A DNA stretch of 64,000 nt. Origin: Bog-756 sp963737625 (GTDB lineage: Bacteria > Actinomycetota > Acidimicrobiia > Acidimicrobiales > RAAP-2). A program made the translations under genes and the position numbers. Of this stretch, positions 33,864 to 41,589 are shown piece after piece (the first letter of the stretch is position 1; every line of letters starts with the position of its first letter). The DNA lies in the NCBI GenBank assembly GCA_963737625.1, contig CAVTTK010000001.1, positions 372,001 to 436,000 of the forward strand. Reading direction: 5' to 3'. The notes under the pieces were generated by a model. The model had not been told where the DNA came from. It was given only the letters and a program-made list of their open reading frames with translations, and searched no databases.

Positions 33864-34352
33864 TCAGCAGCAGGAGCTGGACGGCGAGGAGTCCATACCC
33901 ACCGGAATCGGGGTGGCCTGGTTGGCCTCGGGCACGCAGCACGATCCGTCGCCGGCGATTCCGCTGTCGGCCGGCGCGTCGCCGAGCACCGTGTAGACCT
34001 CCCATGGAGCCCCATCAGGGTCGTGCACCCACACCTTGTCCTGCACGGCGAAACAGCAGGTGGTCTGGTTCTGGGCCTCGGTGTCAAGTCCTTCCCCGCT
34101 CAGCCGGGCGCCGGCGTCGGCCACGTCGCCAGGGGTAGCCACCTCGACCCCGAGGTGGTTGAGAGCTCCGGCGACCCCCTCGCCGCGCGCCTCCTCGCTC
34201 TCGATCAGGACGAGCTTGAGGGGTGGTTCGGCGATGGCGAAATTGGCGTAGCCCGGCTGCCTCTTGGCCGGCTCTGCACCGAAGAGCTTGGAGTAGAAGG
34301 TGATGGCCTCCTCGAGATCAGAGACGTTGAGGGCGAGCTGGACTCTGGACAC
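33864..34352 (-). CDS. arsI: ArsI/CadI-family C-As lyase (VOC superfamily)
   Basis: A 162-residue vicinal oxygen chelate protein. The ArsI hallmark NQTTCCFAVQDKVWV carries the substrate-binding pair C99-C100. Q5, H66 and the Glu in PWEVY are candidate iron ligands. ArsI cleaves the carbon-arsenic bond of methylarsenite and similar trivalent organoarsenicals (family knowledge). The C-terminus adds two more vicinal Cys pairs (GSCC and SSSCC), possible arsenic-binding sites. It is the first gene of the arsI-aquaporin-arsC operon, divergent from arsR. Confidence 0.88.
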   Translation of the reverse strand: MSRVQLALNVSDLEEAITFYSKLFGAEPAKRQPGYANFAIAEPPLKLVLIESEEARGEGVAGALNHLGVEVATPGDVADAGARLSGEGLDTEAQNQTTCCFAVQDKVWVHDPDGAPWEVYTVLGDAPADSGIAGDGSCCVPEANQATPIPVGMDSSPSSSCC

Positions 34353-34431
34353 GGGAACCTCCGGTAAGATCGATGGCTATCGATGCATCGAGTATGGATG
34401 ATACATCGACAACTGTCAATGGGAGGACACC
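34353..34431. promoter_or_regulatory. arsI/arsR divergent promoter-operator
   Basis: The 79-bp gap holds the palindrome TCGATGCATCGA (34380-34391) and two further ATCGATG/CATCGA half-sites, at about 34370 and 34406. GGGAGGA precedes the arsR GTG. This cluster of half-sites is a good candidate for ArsR binding that controls both directions. Confidence 0.5.
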
Positions 34432-34776
34432 GTGCCTAGATCAGCCACTTCGTTCGAACCCAGCGAGTCCTGCTGCGCTTCCGTGCTCACTGCGCCTCTC
34501 GACGCCAACGACGCCAGCGAGCTGGCCCGTGGCTTCAGTGCCCTCGCCGACCCGGTTCGGCTCCGGGTTCTCAGCATCATCGCCGGCGCTCCCGACCGCG
34601 AGGTCTGCGTATGCGATTTCGTTGAACCCTTGGGCAAGAGCCAGCCGACCGTCTCCCACCACCTCAAGGTCCTCAGCGAAGCAGGTCTGGTTCAGGGCGA
34701 GCGCCGCGGAAAGTGGGTCTGGTACTCGCTCAACCGCCCCCGGTTGGCCGAGCTGCAAGCCACCCTCAGCGCCTGA
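34432..34776 (+). CDS. arsR: ArsR-family arsenic-responsive repressor
   Basis: A 114-residue winged-helix repressor. The recognition segment is KSQPTVSHHLKVLSEAGLV, followed by the wing RRGKWVWYSLN. Candidate As(III) ligands are C14-C15 near the N-terminus and C59 and C61 (EVCVCDF). This resembles the Corynebacterium ArsR type, with an N-terminal Cys pair plus Cys at the start of the DNA-binding domain. The GTG start at 34432 follows GGGAGGA. Confidence 0.92.
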   Translation: MPRSATSFEPSESCCASVLTAPLDANDASELARGFSALADPVRLRVLSIIAGAPDREVCVCDFVEPLGKSQPTVSHHLKVLSEAGLVQGERRGKWVWYSLNRPRLAELQATLSA

Positions 34777-34812
34777 CGAAGGCGGCATCCGTCGTCAGAT
34801 CGGTGCGAGAGG

Positions 34813-35115
34813 TTACGTGGCGGTGCTCGTGAACCGGTCGAGAACGCTGGCGGCGCTGTCCGGCACCTCGATCACCAGAAGGAGACCGTCTGCTTCGATC
34901 TCGATGCTGAAGGAGAAGAATGGACAGCAGGCCATCTCACGTTGAGCCAGATCGATGACGGACGTGACCTCGGCACCCGGGGACAGGTGCAGTTCGAGTC
35001 GATTGGACGATATCCGCCTGGGGTCCTCGGCGATCCGACGCAACAGCTCCTGCCATTCGCCCGCCTGCGCCTGGGCGTCGGCCGACTCGAGTCTGCAGGC
35101 GACCGGGATCCTCAT
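34813..35115 (-). CDS. Small CC-motif protein beside the arsenic cluster
   Basis: A 100-residue protein. Its centre reads LAQREMACCPFFSFSIEIEADGL, with a vicinal Cys pair in an ECCPF-like motif seen in small proteins and C-terminal domains near MerR/ArsR metal-resistance genes. It may bind a soft metal or arsenite. ATG 35115 is chosen; an upstream open frame to 35247 is arginine-rich and probably not coding. It is convergent with arsR. Confidence 0.6.
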   Translation of the reverse strand: MRIPVACRLESADAQAQAGEWQELLRRIAEDPRRISSNRLELHLSPGAEVTSVIDLAQREMACCPFFSFSIEIEADGLLLVIEVPDSAASVLDRFTSTAT

Positions 35116-35306
35116 GTGGTCGAGCGTACGCCTTCGGGCGAGGCTTTCCGCTCGTGGGAGAAGGAATCGAGCGTGGTGGCCGCCAGTCCAATGGCCTCCA
35201 CCCGTTCGAGGCGCCTTCTGCGCGGCGCTCGGGCGCGGTTGTCTCATCTGGCCTACGTGGGTTGGCGGTACGGCAGAGGGAGTGTGACGCCTGATCTACT
35301 GGAGAG

Positions 35307-35672
35307 GTGGAGTCTTCCTGGCTGGCCACTGAGCTCGCCTCTCGTATGCAGGACATAGTGCCGGCAGGCGTCACCGTGGTCGCCGACGGAGACATGCTGT
35401 GGTTTGTCCACCGTGGAAGGCGCCGGGCAGGGTCGTACGCCTGTCAGTGGGTGAACGGCGGGCAGGGGTCGATGGCATCCCTCTTCGTTCGGGCGAGCCA
35501 GCTCGCCTTGGGCGACCTCCAGGACTTCGTCATGGAGGAGACGACCGAGCGGTGGCCTGGGTTGACCGGCCCAACTCCGGTAGTCCGACTGGTGGGACGG
35601 ACTATCGAATTGTGGTTCGGGGAGAGCGCCAACCCTACCGTCCGCCTCAGGCCGCTACTCGTTGACATCTGA
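35307..35672 (+). CDS. Hypothetical protein
   Basis: A 121-residue soluble protein with no recognised domain. It has a mixed alpha-beta pattern, with strands in VTVVADGDMLWFVHR and VVRLVGRTIELWFGE. GTG 35307 is used because GGAG is just upstream, though the spacing is tight; ATG 35346 is the alternative. It has codon use like its neighbours and no operon partner. Confidence 0.5.
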   Translation: MESSWLATELASRMQDIVPAGVTVVADGDMLWFVHRGRRRAGSYACQWVNGGQGSMASLFVRASQLALGDLQDFVMEETTERWPGLTGPTPVVRLVGRTIELWFGESANPTVRLRPLLVDI

Positions 35673-35821
35673 GGACCGCACCGATGGTCACCATCGGGTG
35701 CTGCCCGGCTCTCGCCGGAGTGTTGGATCAACGAGCAGTACCGGGCCGAGGGGGTCCCTCCACGGATAGGCAATCGTCGTCCGCCTGACGAACCGGAGGT
35801 GCCGCCAGATAGGCTGCCCCC

Positions 35822-36400
35822 GTGTCGGACCGGAGACGAGTTACTCCGTATCTCTTGCTGGGGATTCTGGCCTGCGCCGCGGTGTTGGGTGCTGTTCTCG
35901 GTCTCGCCGCGGCTCACTTCAGAGACGGTGAGGCACTCCGTCAGCGGCCGCGATCACCGCGGAGACCTCCTCGCTTCGCTTTGTGGCCGAGGTGGCACCG
36001 GGGTCGTTCACCCATCAGGGAAAGGTGCACCGTAGTCCGGGGGAAGAGGTGCTTGGTCTCTGGGAAGCGCCGGACCGCTGGCAAACGACCATCATCGGTG
36101 GGCCCAACGATCGGCTCACGTTCACATCGGTCGGCCGGTATCTCTACATCAAGAACCCCGGCCATCGAGCTGGACGTCTTGATGCCGTGCCCTACTGATT
36201 TGTTCGGCCGCCCTCCCCTGAGCAGCATCTCTACGGCCGTGGACGTGATCCGGACCGGCAACCGGTACAGCTTCGTGGTCCCCGAACTCGAGGTTCCTCC
36301 CCAGTGGGTTGCCTACGCACCACTGTCCGGCGCCCATAACACCTCTCCCGAGCTGGTGGCCCACAACGTTCGCGCCACAGCCGTTGTCGCCCGTGGTTAG
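35822..36400 (+). pseudogene. Membrane-anchored hypothetical protein with two compensating frameshifts
   Basis: A 192-codon frame is open from 35822 to 36400, but only its ends look like protein. The start has a membrane anchor (YLLLGILACAAVLGAVLGLAAAHF) and the end has FGRPPLSSISTAVDVIRTGNRY. Between about 35940 and 36160 the plausible reading moves to another frame, with AAAITAETSSLRFVAEVAPGSF and LWEAPDRWQTTIIGGPN. The original product was probably an exported or membrane-anchored protein. The pair of indels restores the frame, so this may be two sequencing errors or a gene with a scrambled middle. Family unknown. Confidence 0.5.
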
Positions 36401-36717
36401 GTCGTCAGCTACTCGTTTCCGTACGGGGTGATGATCGACCACCGGCACCTTCGACCGGCGCGCTGGGCGCTGTCCCAGTTCGACGCGGCGCCACGGGTCA
36501 GGGCCCCCCGGACCGGAAGCGGTTCCCGGTAAGCGTGAGGCCCGCCTCCCATCCTGACCGTCGCCTGCGGGGTGGACGGTGAATTCGGAATGGGCGACGG
36601 CTCATTTCGGGCGGCGCAGATGGTGCTCCCGATGCGAAACAATTGGCCAGTAGCGCGTGCCCGTGACAGGCTACTCAGGCGAGCGGGCAGACTGTGAGAG
36701 CGGAGGGTGGAAACGAA
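36401..36717. other. Gap without a recognised gene
   Basis: This 317-bp stretch has short open frames on both strands but none with recognisable protein features. GGAGGG at 36702-36707 serves the next gene. I see no repeat, RNA or clear promoter. Confidence 0.4.
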
Positions 36718-37020
36718 ATGGCTTCCGAACTGATATTGGAGTTCGAGGGGGTGACGGTGGCGGAGTACCACGCCGTCAACGAGCAACTGGGCATCGACCC
36801 CGAAAGCGGCGAGGGGACGTGGCCCGACGGGTTGGTGACGCATTCCGCCGGTCTGAATGAAGACGGACACCTCGTCGTCATCGAAATCTGGGATACCCCC
36901 GAACATCAGGCGAGGTTCATGGAAGGGCGCCTTGGTGAGGCGTTGGTCAAAGGTGGTATCTCCGGTCCCCCGTCGAGCCTCACCTGGATCGAGTTGGTGG
37001 CTCACCATCGCGTCAGCTGA
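36718..37020 (+). CDS. Small dimeric alpha-beta barrel-like protein
   Basis: A 100-residue protein resembling the ABM/dimeric ferredoxin-like fold: an opening strand LILEFEGVTVAEYHAVNEQL, a central strand HLVVIEIWDTPEHQARFMEG, and a final strand SLTWIELVAHH. Members include small monooxygenases and stress proteins, but many have no known function. ATG 36718 is preferred to GTG 36694 because GGAGGG lies 10 nt upstream. Confidence 0.6.
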   Translation: MASELILEFEGVTVAEYHAVNEQLGIDPESGEGTWPDGLVTHSAGLNEDGHLVVIEIWDTPEHQARFMEGRLGEALVKGGISGPPSSLTWIELVAHHRVS

Positions 37021-37097
37021 CGCCCGCCCCTGACCTGCCGGTGTCGGCGATTCGGAGTCGCCGCGGCGACGGTTCCCCCATCGGCCAGTATTGAAGG

Positions 37098-37751
37098 GTG
37101 GAGGCCACCCCCGAGCCAGGCAGCCTGAGTACGCCCTCGTGGAGCGATCCCGAGCGGGTGGATCGTTACCTGGCCCGGATCGGCGGGTTGACACCGCGGG
37201 CGGTGGGCGAAGAGGTCCTGGTATCGGTGCTGCCGGATGCACCGTTCTCCGTACTCGACCTCGGATGTGGTGACGGCAGACTGGCCGCTCTCATCCTCCA
37301 ACATCGCGCCAGCGTGCGGAACGTGCTTGCGGTGGATTCATCGCCGGCCATGCTCGGGCACGCCCGTGCTCGGTTCGCTGGCGACCGACGAGTCACCGTC
37401 CGGGAGTGGAACCTGGATGATCCGTTGACCCCGCTCGGATCGTTCGACGTGGTGGTTGCTGGATTCTCCATCCATCATGTCGAGGACCAACGCAAACGGC
37501 TGCTGTTCGGTGAGATTGCCCGACAACTCAACGATGACGGATTATTTGCCAACCTTGAGGTTGTTGCCTCGGCCACGCCTGAACTCCATCGCCAGTTCCT
37601 GGATCTGATTGGCCGACCTGATGACGACCCCGAAGACCGACTCGTCCTGGTTGAAGACCAACTGCAATGGATGCGCGAGGCCGGACTGACGCAAGTCGAC
37701 TGTCTCTGGCGGTGGCGCGGATTCGCGCTGCTGGTAGGCCGCTCCCGCTGA
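37098..37751 (+). CDS. Class I SAM-dependent methyltransferase
   Basis: A 217-residue Rossmann methyltransferase. Motif I is VLDLGCGDGRL near residue 52, the acidic end of the second strand is in VLAVDSSPAML, and the motif IV strand is FDVVVAGFSIHHVED. It ends in a VDCLWRWRGFALLVG strand. It lacks the three conserved cysteines of ArsM, so it is probably not an arsenite methyltransferase despite the ars cluster 3 kb away. The substrate is unknown. Confidence 0.82.
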   Translation: MEATPEPGSLSTPSWSDPERVDRYLARIGGLTPRAVGEEVLVSVLPDAPFSVLDLGCGDGRLAALILQHRASVRNVLAVDSSPAMLGHARARFAGDRRVTVREWNLDDPLTPLGSFDVVVAGFSIHHVEDQRKRLLFGEIARQLNDDGLFANLEVVASATPELHRQFLDLIGRPDDDPEDRLVLVEDQLQWMREAGLTQVDCLWRWRGFALLVGRSR

Positions 37752-37950
37752 GGTAAACGGATCGGCCGAGCCGAGCAATCATCGCCTCAGCGTGCTGGGT
37801 GGCTCTCGCTCCACCAAGATCGACGGCGAAGGGTCCCGCTGTTCCTGGGCGAATGCTCCCAAACCGAAGTCCCCCTGTACGCCCAGAGGTGCGATGTTCA
37901 TCGTGACGGCTCCGTGGTGAGAGGCTCAGAGGTCTCGGACAAAGGAGAGC

Positions 37951-38394
37951 ATGATGATCGAGCACCAGATAGCAAGGCCGGTAAAGGCGCGCCACATCAT
38001 TGGTCAGGCGATCAGTGTTCGTGGTTTGCGGTCAGATATGCAGAGGGTGAACGGGGCCAACGCCAAGATCGCCGTCTTCCTGACCAACATCGTGGGGTCG
38101 ATGTGGTGTGCCTATGCATTCGCCGGAATTGCGCTACTTGGTCTGCGCCCCGCACTGAGGCCCGGAGGCGAGGGCATCATCGCCTGGATTGCTCAGACGT
38201 TCCTCCAGCTCGTGCTGCTCTCGGTCATCATGGTCGGACAAAATGTGCAGAGCCAGGCCAGCGATCTCCGTTCTCAGCACACCTACGACGACACGTTGGA
38301 GATCCTGGACCGGTTGGACATACACACCGCGGGTGGTCTGAAGGACCTGGCTGATCGGCTTGACGCATTGGAGGCCCACCTCAACGAGGCATGA
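37951..38394 (+). CDS. DUF1003-like membrane protein
   Basis: A 147-residue protein with two hydrophobic helices: KIAVFLTNIVGSMWCAYAFAG, and LQLVLLSVIMVGQ. The conserved QASDLRSQHTYDDTLEIL tail follows, the usual arrangement of DUF1003 proteins. A C-terminal amphipathic helix (LADRLDALEAHL) may be a coiled coil. The function is not established for the family. Confidence 0.65.
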   Translation: MMIEHQIARPVKARHIIGQAISVRGLRSDMQRVNGANAKIAVFLTNIVGSMWCAYAFAGIALLGLRPALRPGGEGIIAWIAQTFLQLVLLSVIMVGQNVQSQASDLRSQHTYDDTLEILDRLDIHTAGGLKDLADRLDALEAHLNEA

Positions 38395-38511
38395 GCCGAA
38401 CCGAGCCTCAAGACCAGGGCCGAAAGGGCACAGGAAGGGCAGTGGGACCTGCCGGGAGCAGAGGCCTCATTCCAGAAGGTGCCTCAGTGCCATGGGCGGA
38501 TTGGCTTCGGT

Positions 38512-38973
38512 TCAGCGATCGTAAGCCGCTTGCAGGGCGGCGATGTCGAGCTTGCCCATCTGCATCATCGCGTCCGTAGCCTGCTGGGCGCGGTTCCGGT
38601 CGGGAGAACCGAGCAGGGCTCCCAGCACGGAGGGCACGATCTGCCACGACAACCCATAACGATCCTTCAGCCAGCCACATCGGCCGGGTTCGCCGCCGTA
38701 CGCGGTGAGCCGCATCCACAGGTCATCGATCTCCTCCTGGGTGTCGACGCTGACGAACAGTGAGATCGCCTCGGTGAATCCGGCATGGACCGGCCCACCA
38801 TTGAGCAGCATCAACTGCTGACCGCACAGTTCGATCGTCGCCGTGAATACGGGCCCATCCTCTGCCGTGCGGGGCAGGTCAGGCGATGCGGATTCGGGGA
38901 ATAGGGACGTGTAGAAGGCGATCGGTTCGGCGAGATCGGAGTCGAACCATAGAAACGGTGCAATGGACGGCAT
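38512..38973 (-). CDS. VOC-family protein (PhnB/YdhR-like)
   Basis: A 153-residue glyoxalase-fold protein. It has the start PFLWFDSDLAEPIAFYTSLFP, the central FVSVDTQEEIDDLWMRL and the ending DRYGLSWQIVPSVL, the typical pattern of PhnB/3-demethylubiquinone-type VOC proteins. Such proteins include bleomycin-like resistance proteins and uncharacterised enzymes. ATG 38973 is chosen. It is divergent from the gene at 39081. Confidence 0.8.
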   Translation of the reverse strand: MPSIAPFLWFDSDLAEPIAFYTSLFPESASPDLPRTAEDGPVFTATIELCGQQLMLLNGGPVHAGFTEAISLFVSVDTQEEIDDLWMRLTAYGGEPGRCGWLKDRYGLSWQIVPSVLGALLGSPDRNRAQQATDAMMQMGKLDIAALQAAYDR

Positions 38974-39080
38974 AGCGGACCTCCTGACCAGTCGTGTCGA
39001 CGCCGTGATAGGGCCGACACTAGTTTGACCCAGGGTCAACTTCGATAACGCGGCGGCTTTAAGCCTGGAGGGAGAGTCGG

Positions 39081-40223
39081 ATGAAGGTACTGGTGCTCGG
39101 AGCTGGTTTTGGTGGTCTCGAGTTGACCTCACGGTTGTCCGAGGAACTCGGAGACGGCATCGAGATCCTGCTCATCGACCAGGGGGAAGGCTTCGTGTTC
39201 GGGTTTTCCAAGCTCGACGTGATGTTCGGCCGGACCTCGGCGCACGCAGTCCTCCACCCCTACCGCGACCTGGTCAAGCCTGGGGTTCGCTTCGTCCAGA
39301 CCACCATCAGGTCCATCGATCCGGCCCGGATGGGTGTCGACACGGAGGCGGGCTTCTTCGATGGTGATGTCATGGTCATCGCCTTGGGCGCTGATTTGGA
39401 TCCCGGGGCAACCCCCGGTCTGTTGGAAGATGGCCACGAGTTCTACACCGTGCCCGGTGCCTTCGCCCTTCGCGACGTGTTGGCCGACTTCGAGGGCGGT
39501 CAGGTCGTGGTCGGGGTGACGTCGACCCCGTTCAAGTGCCCTCCGGCCCCGAGCGAGGCGGCCCTGCTCGTCCACGACTTCCTTCAGGACAGGGGTCTGA
39601 GGGAGCAATCGGAGATAGCACTCGTCATGCCGTTGGGTGCCCCCATCCCACCGTCGAAGCAGGCCTCAGAGGCGCTCCTCTCCGCCTTTGCCGAACGAGG
39701 GATCCACTGGCATCCCAACCAGCAGATCGTTGCCCTCGACCCGTCCCGGCACACCGCCACGACCGCCGATGGCTCCGACATCCCCTACGACCTCTTCCTC
39801 GGCGTGCCGGTTCACATCGCTCCGGACGTGGTCCGGCAGTCGGGCCTCTGTGTTGACGGATGGATCCCTGTGAATCCCCTCACTCTCGAAACGGCGGTCC
39901 CGGGGATCTATGCCGTCGGCGACGTGACCAGTGTGGGGACACCCAAGGCGGGTGTGTTCGCCGAGGGACAGGCCCGGGTAGTGGCTGAGGCGATCATCGC
40001 CAGCCAGTCCAGCCGGGCATCATCACTCGACTACGACGGCCACGGCCAGTGCTATCTCGAGTTCGGACGGGATCAGGTGGCCAGGGTCGACGTGACCTTC
40101 ACCCAGGGTGCGGCTCCGTCGGGATTCTTCGAGGAGCCGTCGGTCGACCTGGCCCGCCAGAAGGGCGAGTTCGGCTCATCGAGGATCCGCCGCTGGTTCG
40201 GTCGTGACTGGTCGGAGTACTGA
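39081..40223 (+). CDS. FAD-dependent pyridine nucleotide-disulfide oxidoreductase, SQR/FCSD-like
   Basis: A 380-residue flavoprotein. The FAD-binding motif GAGFGGLE is at residues 7-14, a second segment is VIALGADLDPGATPGL, PFKCPPAPSEAALL resembles the CPPAPxE segment of sulfide:quinone oxidoreductase and flavocytochrome c sulfide dehydrogenase, and the C-terminal FAD motif is GIYAVGDVT. Only one obvious catalytic-type Cys (in KCPPA) is present, so the electron donor may be sulfide or another reductant. It is preceded by a GGAGGGAG ribosome-binding site. Confidence 0.82.
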   Translation: MKVLVLGAGFGGLELTSRLSEELGDGIEILLIDQGEGFVFGFSKLDVMFGRTSAHAVLHPYRDLVKPGVRFVQTTIRSIDPARMGVDTEAGFFDGDVMVIALGADLDPGATPGLLEDGHEFYTVPGAFALRDVLADFEGGQVVVGVTSTPFKCPPAPSEAALLVHDFLQDRGLREQSEIALVMPLGAPIPPSKQASEALLSAFAERGIHWHPNQQIVALDPSRHTATTADGSDIPYDLFLGVPVHIAPDVVRQSGLCVDGWIPVNPLTLETAVPGIYAVGDVTSVGTPKAGVFAEGQARVVAEAIIASQSSRASSLDYDGHGQCYLEFGRDQVARVDVTFTQGAAPSGFFEEPSVDLARQKGEFGSSRIRRWFGRDWSEY

Positions 40224-40407
40224 GTGATCGTGGCCAATCCGCTATCCGAAGCAACCCGCCGAACAGGCGGACGAAGCGGCGTGCGGTGGAAGACAACCCA
40301 GTCGGCCCGCGCCCTCTGGACCCGGGAATCCCAAGAGACAGCACCCTCGCAACTCCCGAGGCTCAGGAGTGGCCACCGCCACCCTCAGACGCTCTGCGGT
40401 GACCGGT

Positions 40408-41376
40408 TCAGGTGTAGGAGAAGGTCAGTGGGTTCGAGGTTCCGTTGTCGGTGGTGACGGTCACCGGTGCGCTGGGGACAAACGCTCCATCGGGTGGCAC
40501 CATGACGATGCAGCTTGTCGGAGCGAGACATGCGATCGTCGCCGTCTCCACGCCAAAATGTGCCGTGATCTGGCCGGACGGACTCAGGAGGTTGGATCCG
40601 CTCAGCACGAGGTGTTGTCCCGGGGCGCCACTGTCGGGCTCGATCGTCGCCAACACCGGGCCTGCTCCCGTCGCCTGATCCACGGATGTCGTGGTTGTGG
40701 TCGGTGCCGGAGCAGTCGCGGTCGGCGATGTGCCGCCCGGGGACACAGAGCTGGTCCCATTCGGGCTGTGCCCGGCTTGGGCCACGGGGGGTGCATTGGG
40801 CGTGGTCGCCGGTGCACCGGGATGTCGGTCTGACGAGGGCAGCGAGCCACCGCCGCCGCCCTGGACCACCCACGTACCCAGGAGAGCGGCGACGATCACC
40901 ATCAGGCTCACCGACACGATCAGCGCCGAGCTCCTGCGCCGATCCTCCCTCTGACCACCGGATCGCTCTGGCCGGCGTTCCGCTCCCGATGCTGATGGAG
41001 CCGACACGACCGCCGCCGCCGTCACCGACTCGGCTGCATCCGACAGAGTGGGCACCGTCGGGCCGGGGTCGGATGCCCGGGGTGGAGGAGGGGGCGATGG
41101 CGCGGTGTCGGGCCCTGGGCCAGGTGGGGTCGAAGGGGCGGGGGACGCCACGGGGCGCGTGATCGAGGTGTCCGGAGCCGCCGCCCCCGGGACAACTACC
41201 GCAGGGACCCCATCGTCGGGGGTGGCGGTGGGTGGGGCGGAGGGGGTGTCGTGTACCCCGTCAGATTCCGGTCCGACGCCTGCCTCTCGGGATCGCCGAG
41301 CGGCGTCGGCCATGGCCGCCAGGGCCCGTGGGCCCATGACCTCATCAGAGTGGCGGCCGGGTCTGCGTGCTCGCAT
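40408..41376 (-). CDS. Membrane-anchored IPT/TIG-domain protein
   Basis: A 322-residue protein with a Pro/Ala/Ser-rich disordered N-terminus and one transmembrane helix (ALIVSVSLMVIVAALLGTWVV). A Thr/Pro linker leads to a C-terminal IPT/TIG immunoglobulin-like domain (VLATIEPDSGAPGQHLVLSGSNL through VTVTTDNGTSNPLTF). It is probably surface-exposed on the outer face of the membrane. Function is unknown; TIG domains bind proteins or glycans. ATG 41376 is chosen. Confidence 0.72.
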   Translation of the reverse strand: MRARRPGRHSDEVMGPRALAAMADAARRSREAGVGPESDGVHDTPSAPPTATPDDGVPAVVVPGAAAPDTSITRPVASPAPSTPPGPGPDTAPSPPPPPRASDPGPTVPTLSDAAESVTAAAVVSAPSASGAERRPERSGGQREDRRRSSALIVSVSLMVIVAALLGTWVVQGGGGGSLPSSDRHPGAPATTPNAPPVAQAGHSPNGTSSVSPGGTSPTATAPAPTTTTTSVDQATGAGPVLATIEPDSGAPGQHLVLSGSNLLSPSGQITAHFGVETATIACLAPTSCIVMVPPDGAFVPSAPVTVTTDNGTSNPLTFSYT

Positions 41377-41589
41377 GCTTTGCCTCCGTGACGGATCCGC
41401 CCTCTCCGGAGCCAGCCTGCCGACACCGCGGTCCGCCACCCGACATCATGCCGCGCCGTGGAAGGCCGGTGGCGTCATTCCCTTCGACGGTGGAGTCCTC
41501 GGGACCGGCTACGGGGATGACCGTCAACTCCAAGAGGCGGCCCAGTAGACCCCCAGCCCGTTCACAGCAGTGGCTCCGACAATGCCCTC

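Noticed and set aside
37098..37751. Arsenite methyltransferase ArsM
   Set aside because: The conserved Cys residues of ArsM are absent and the gene is separate from the ars operon.
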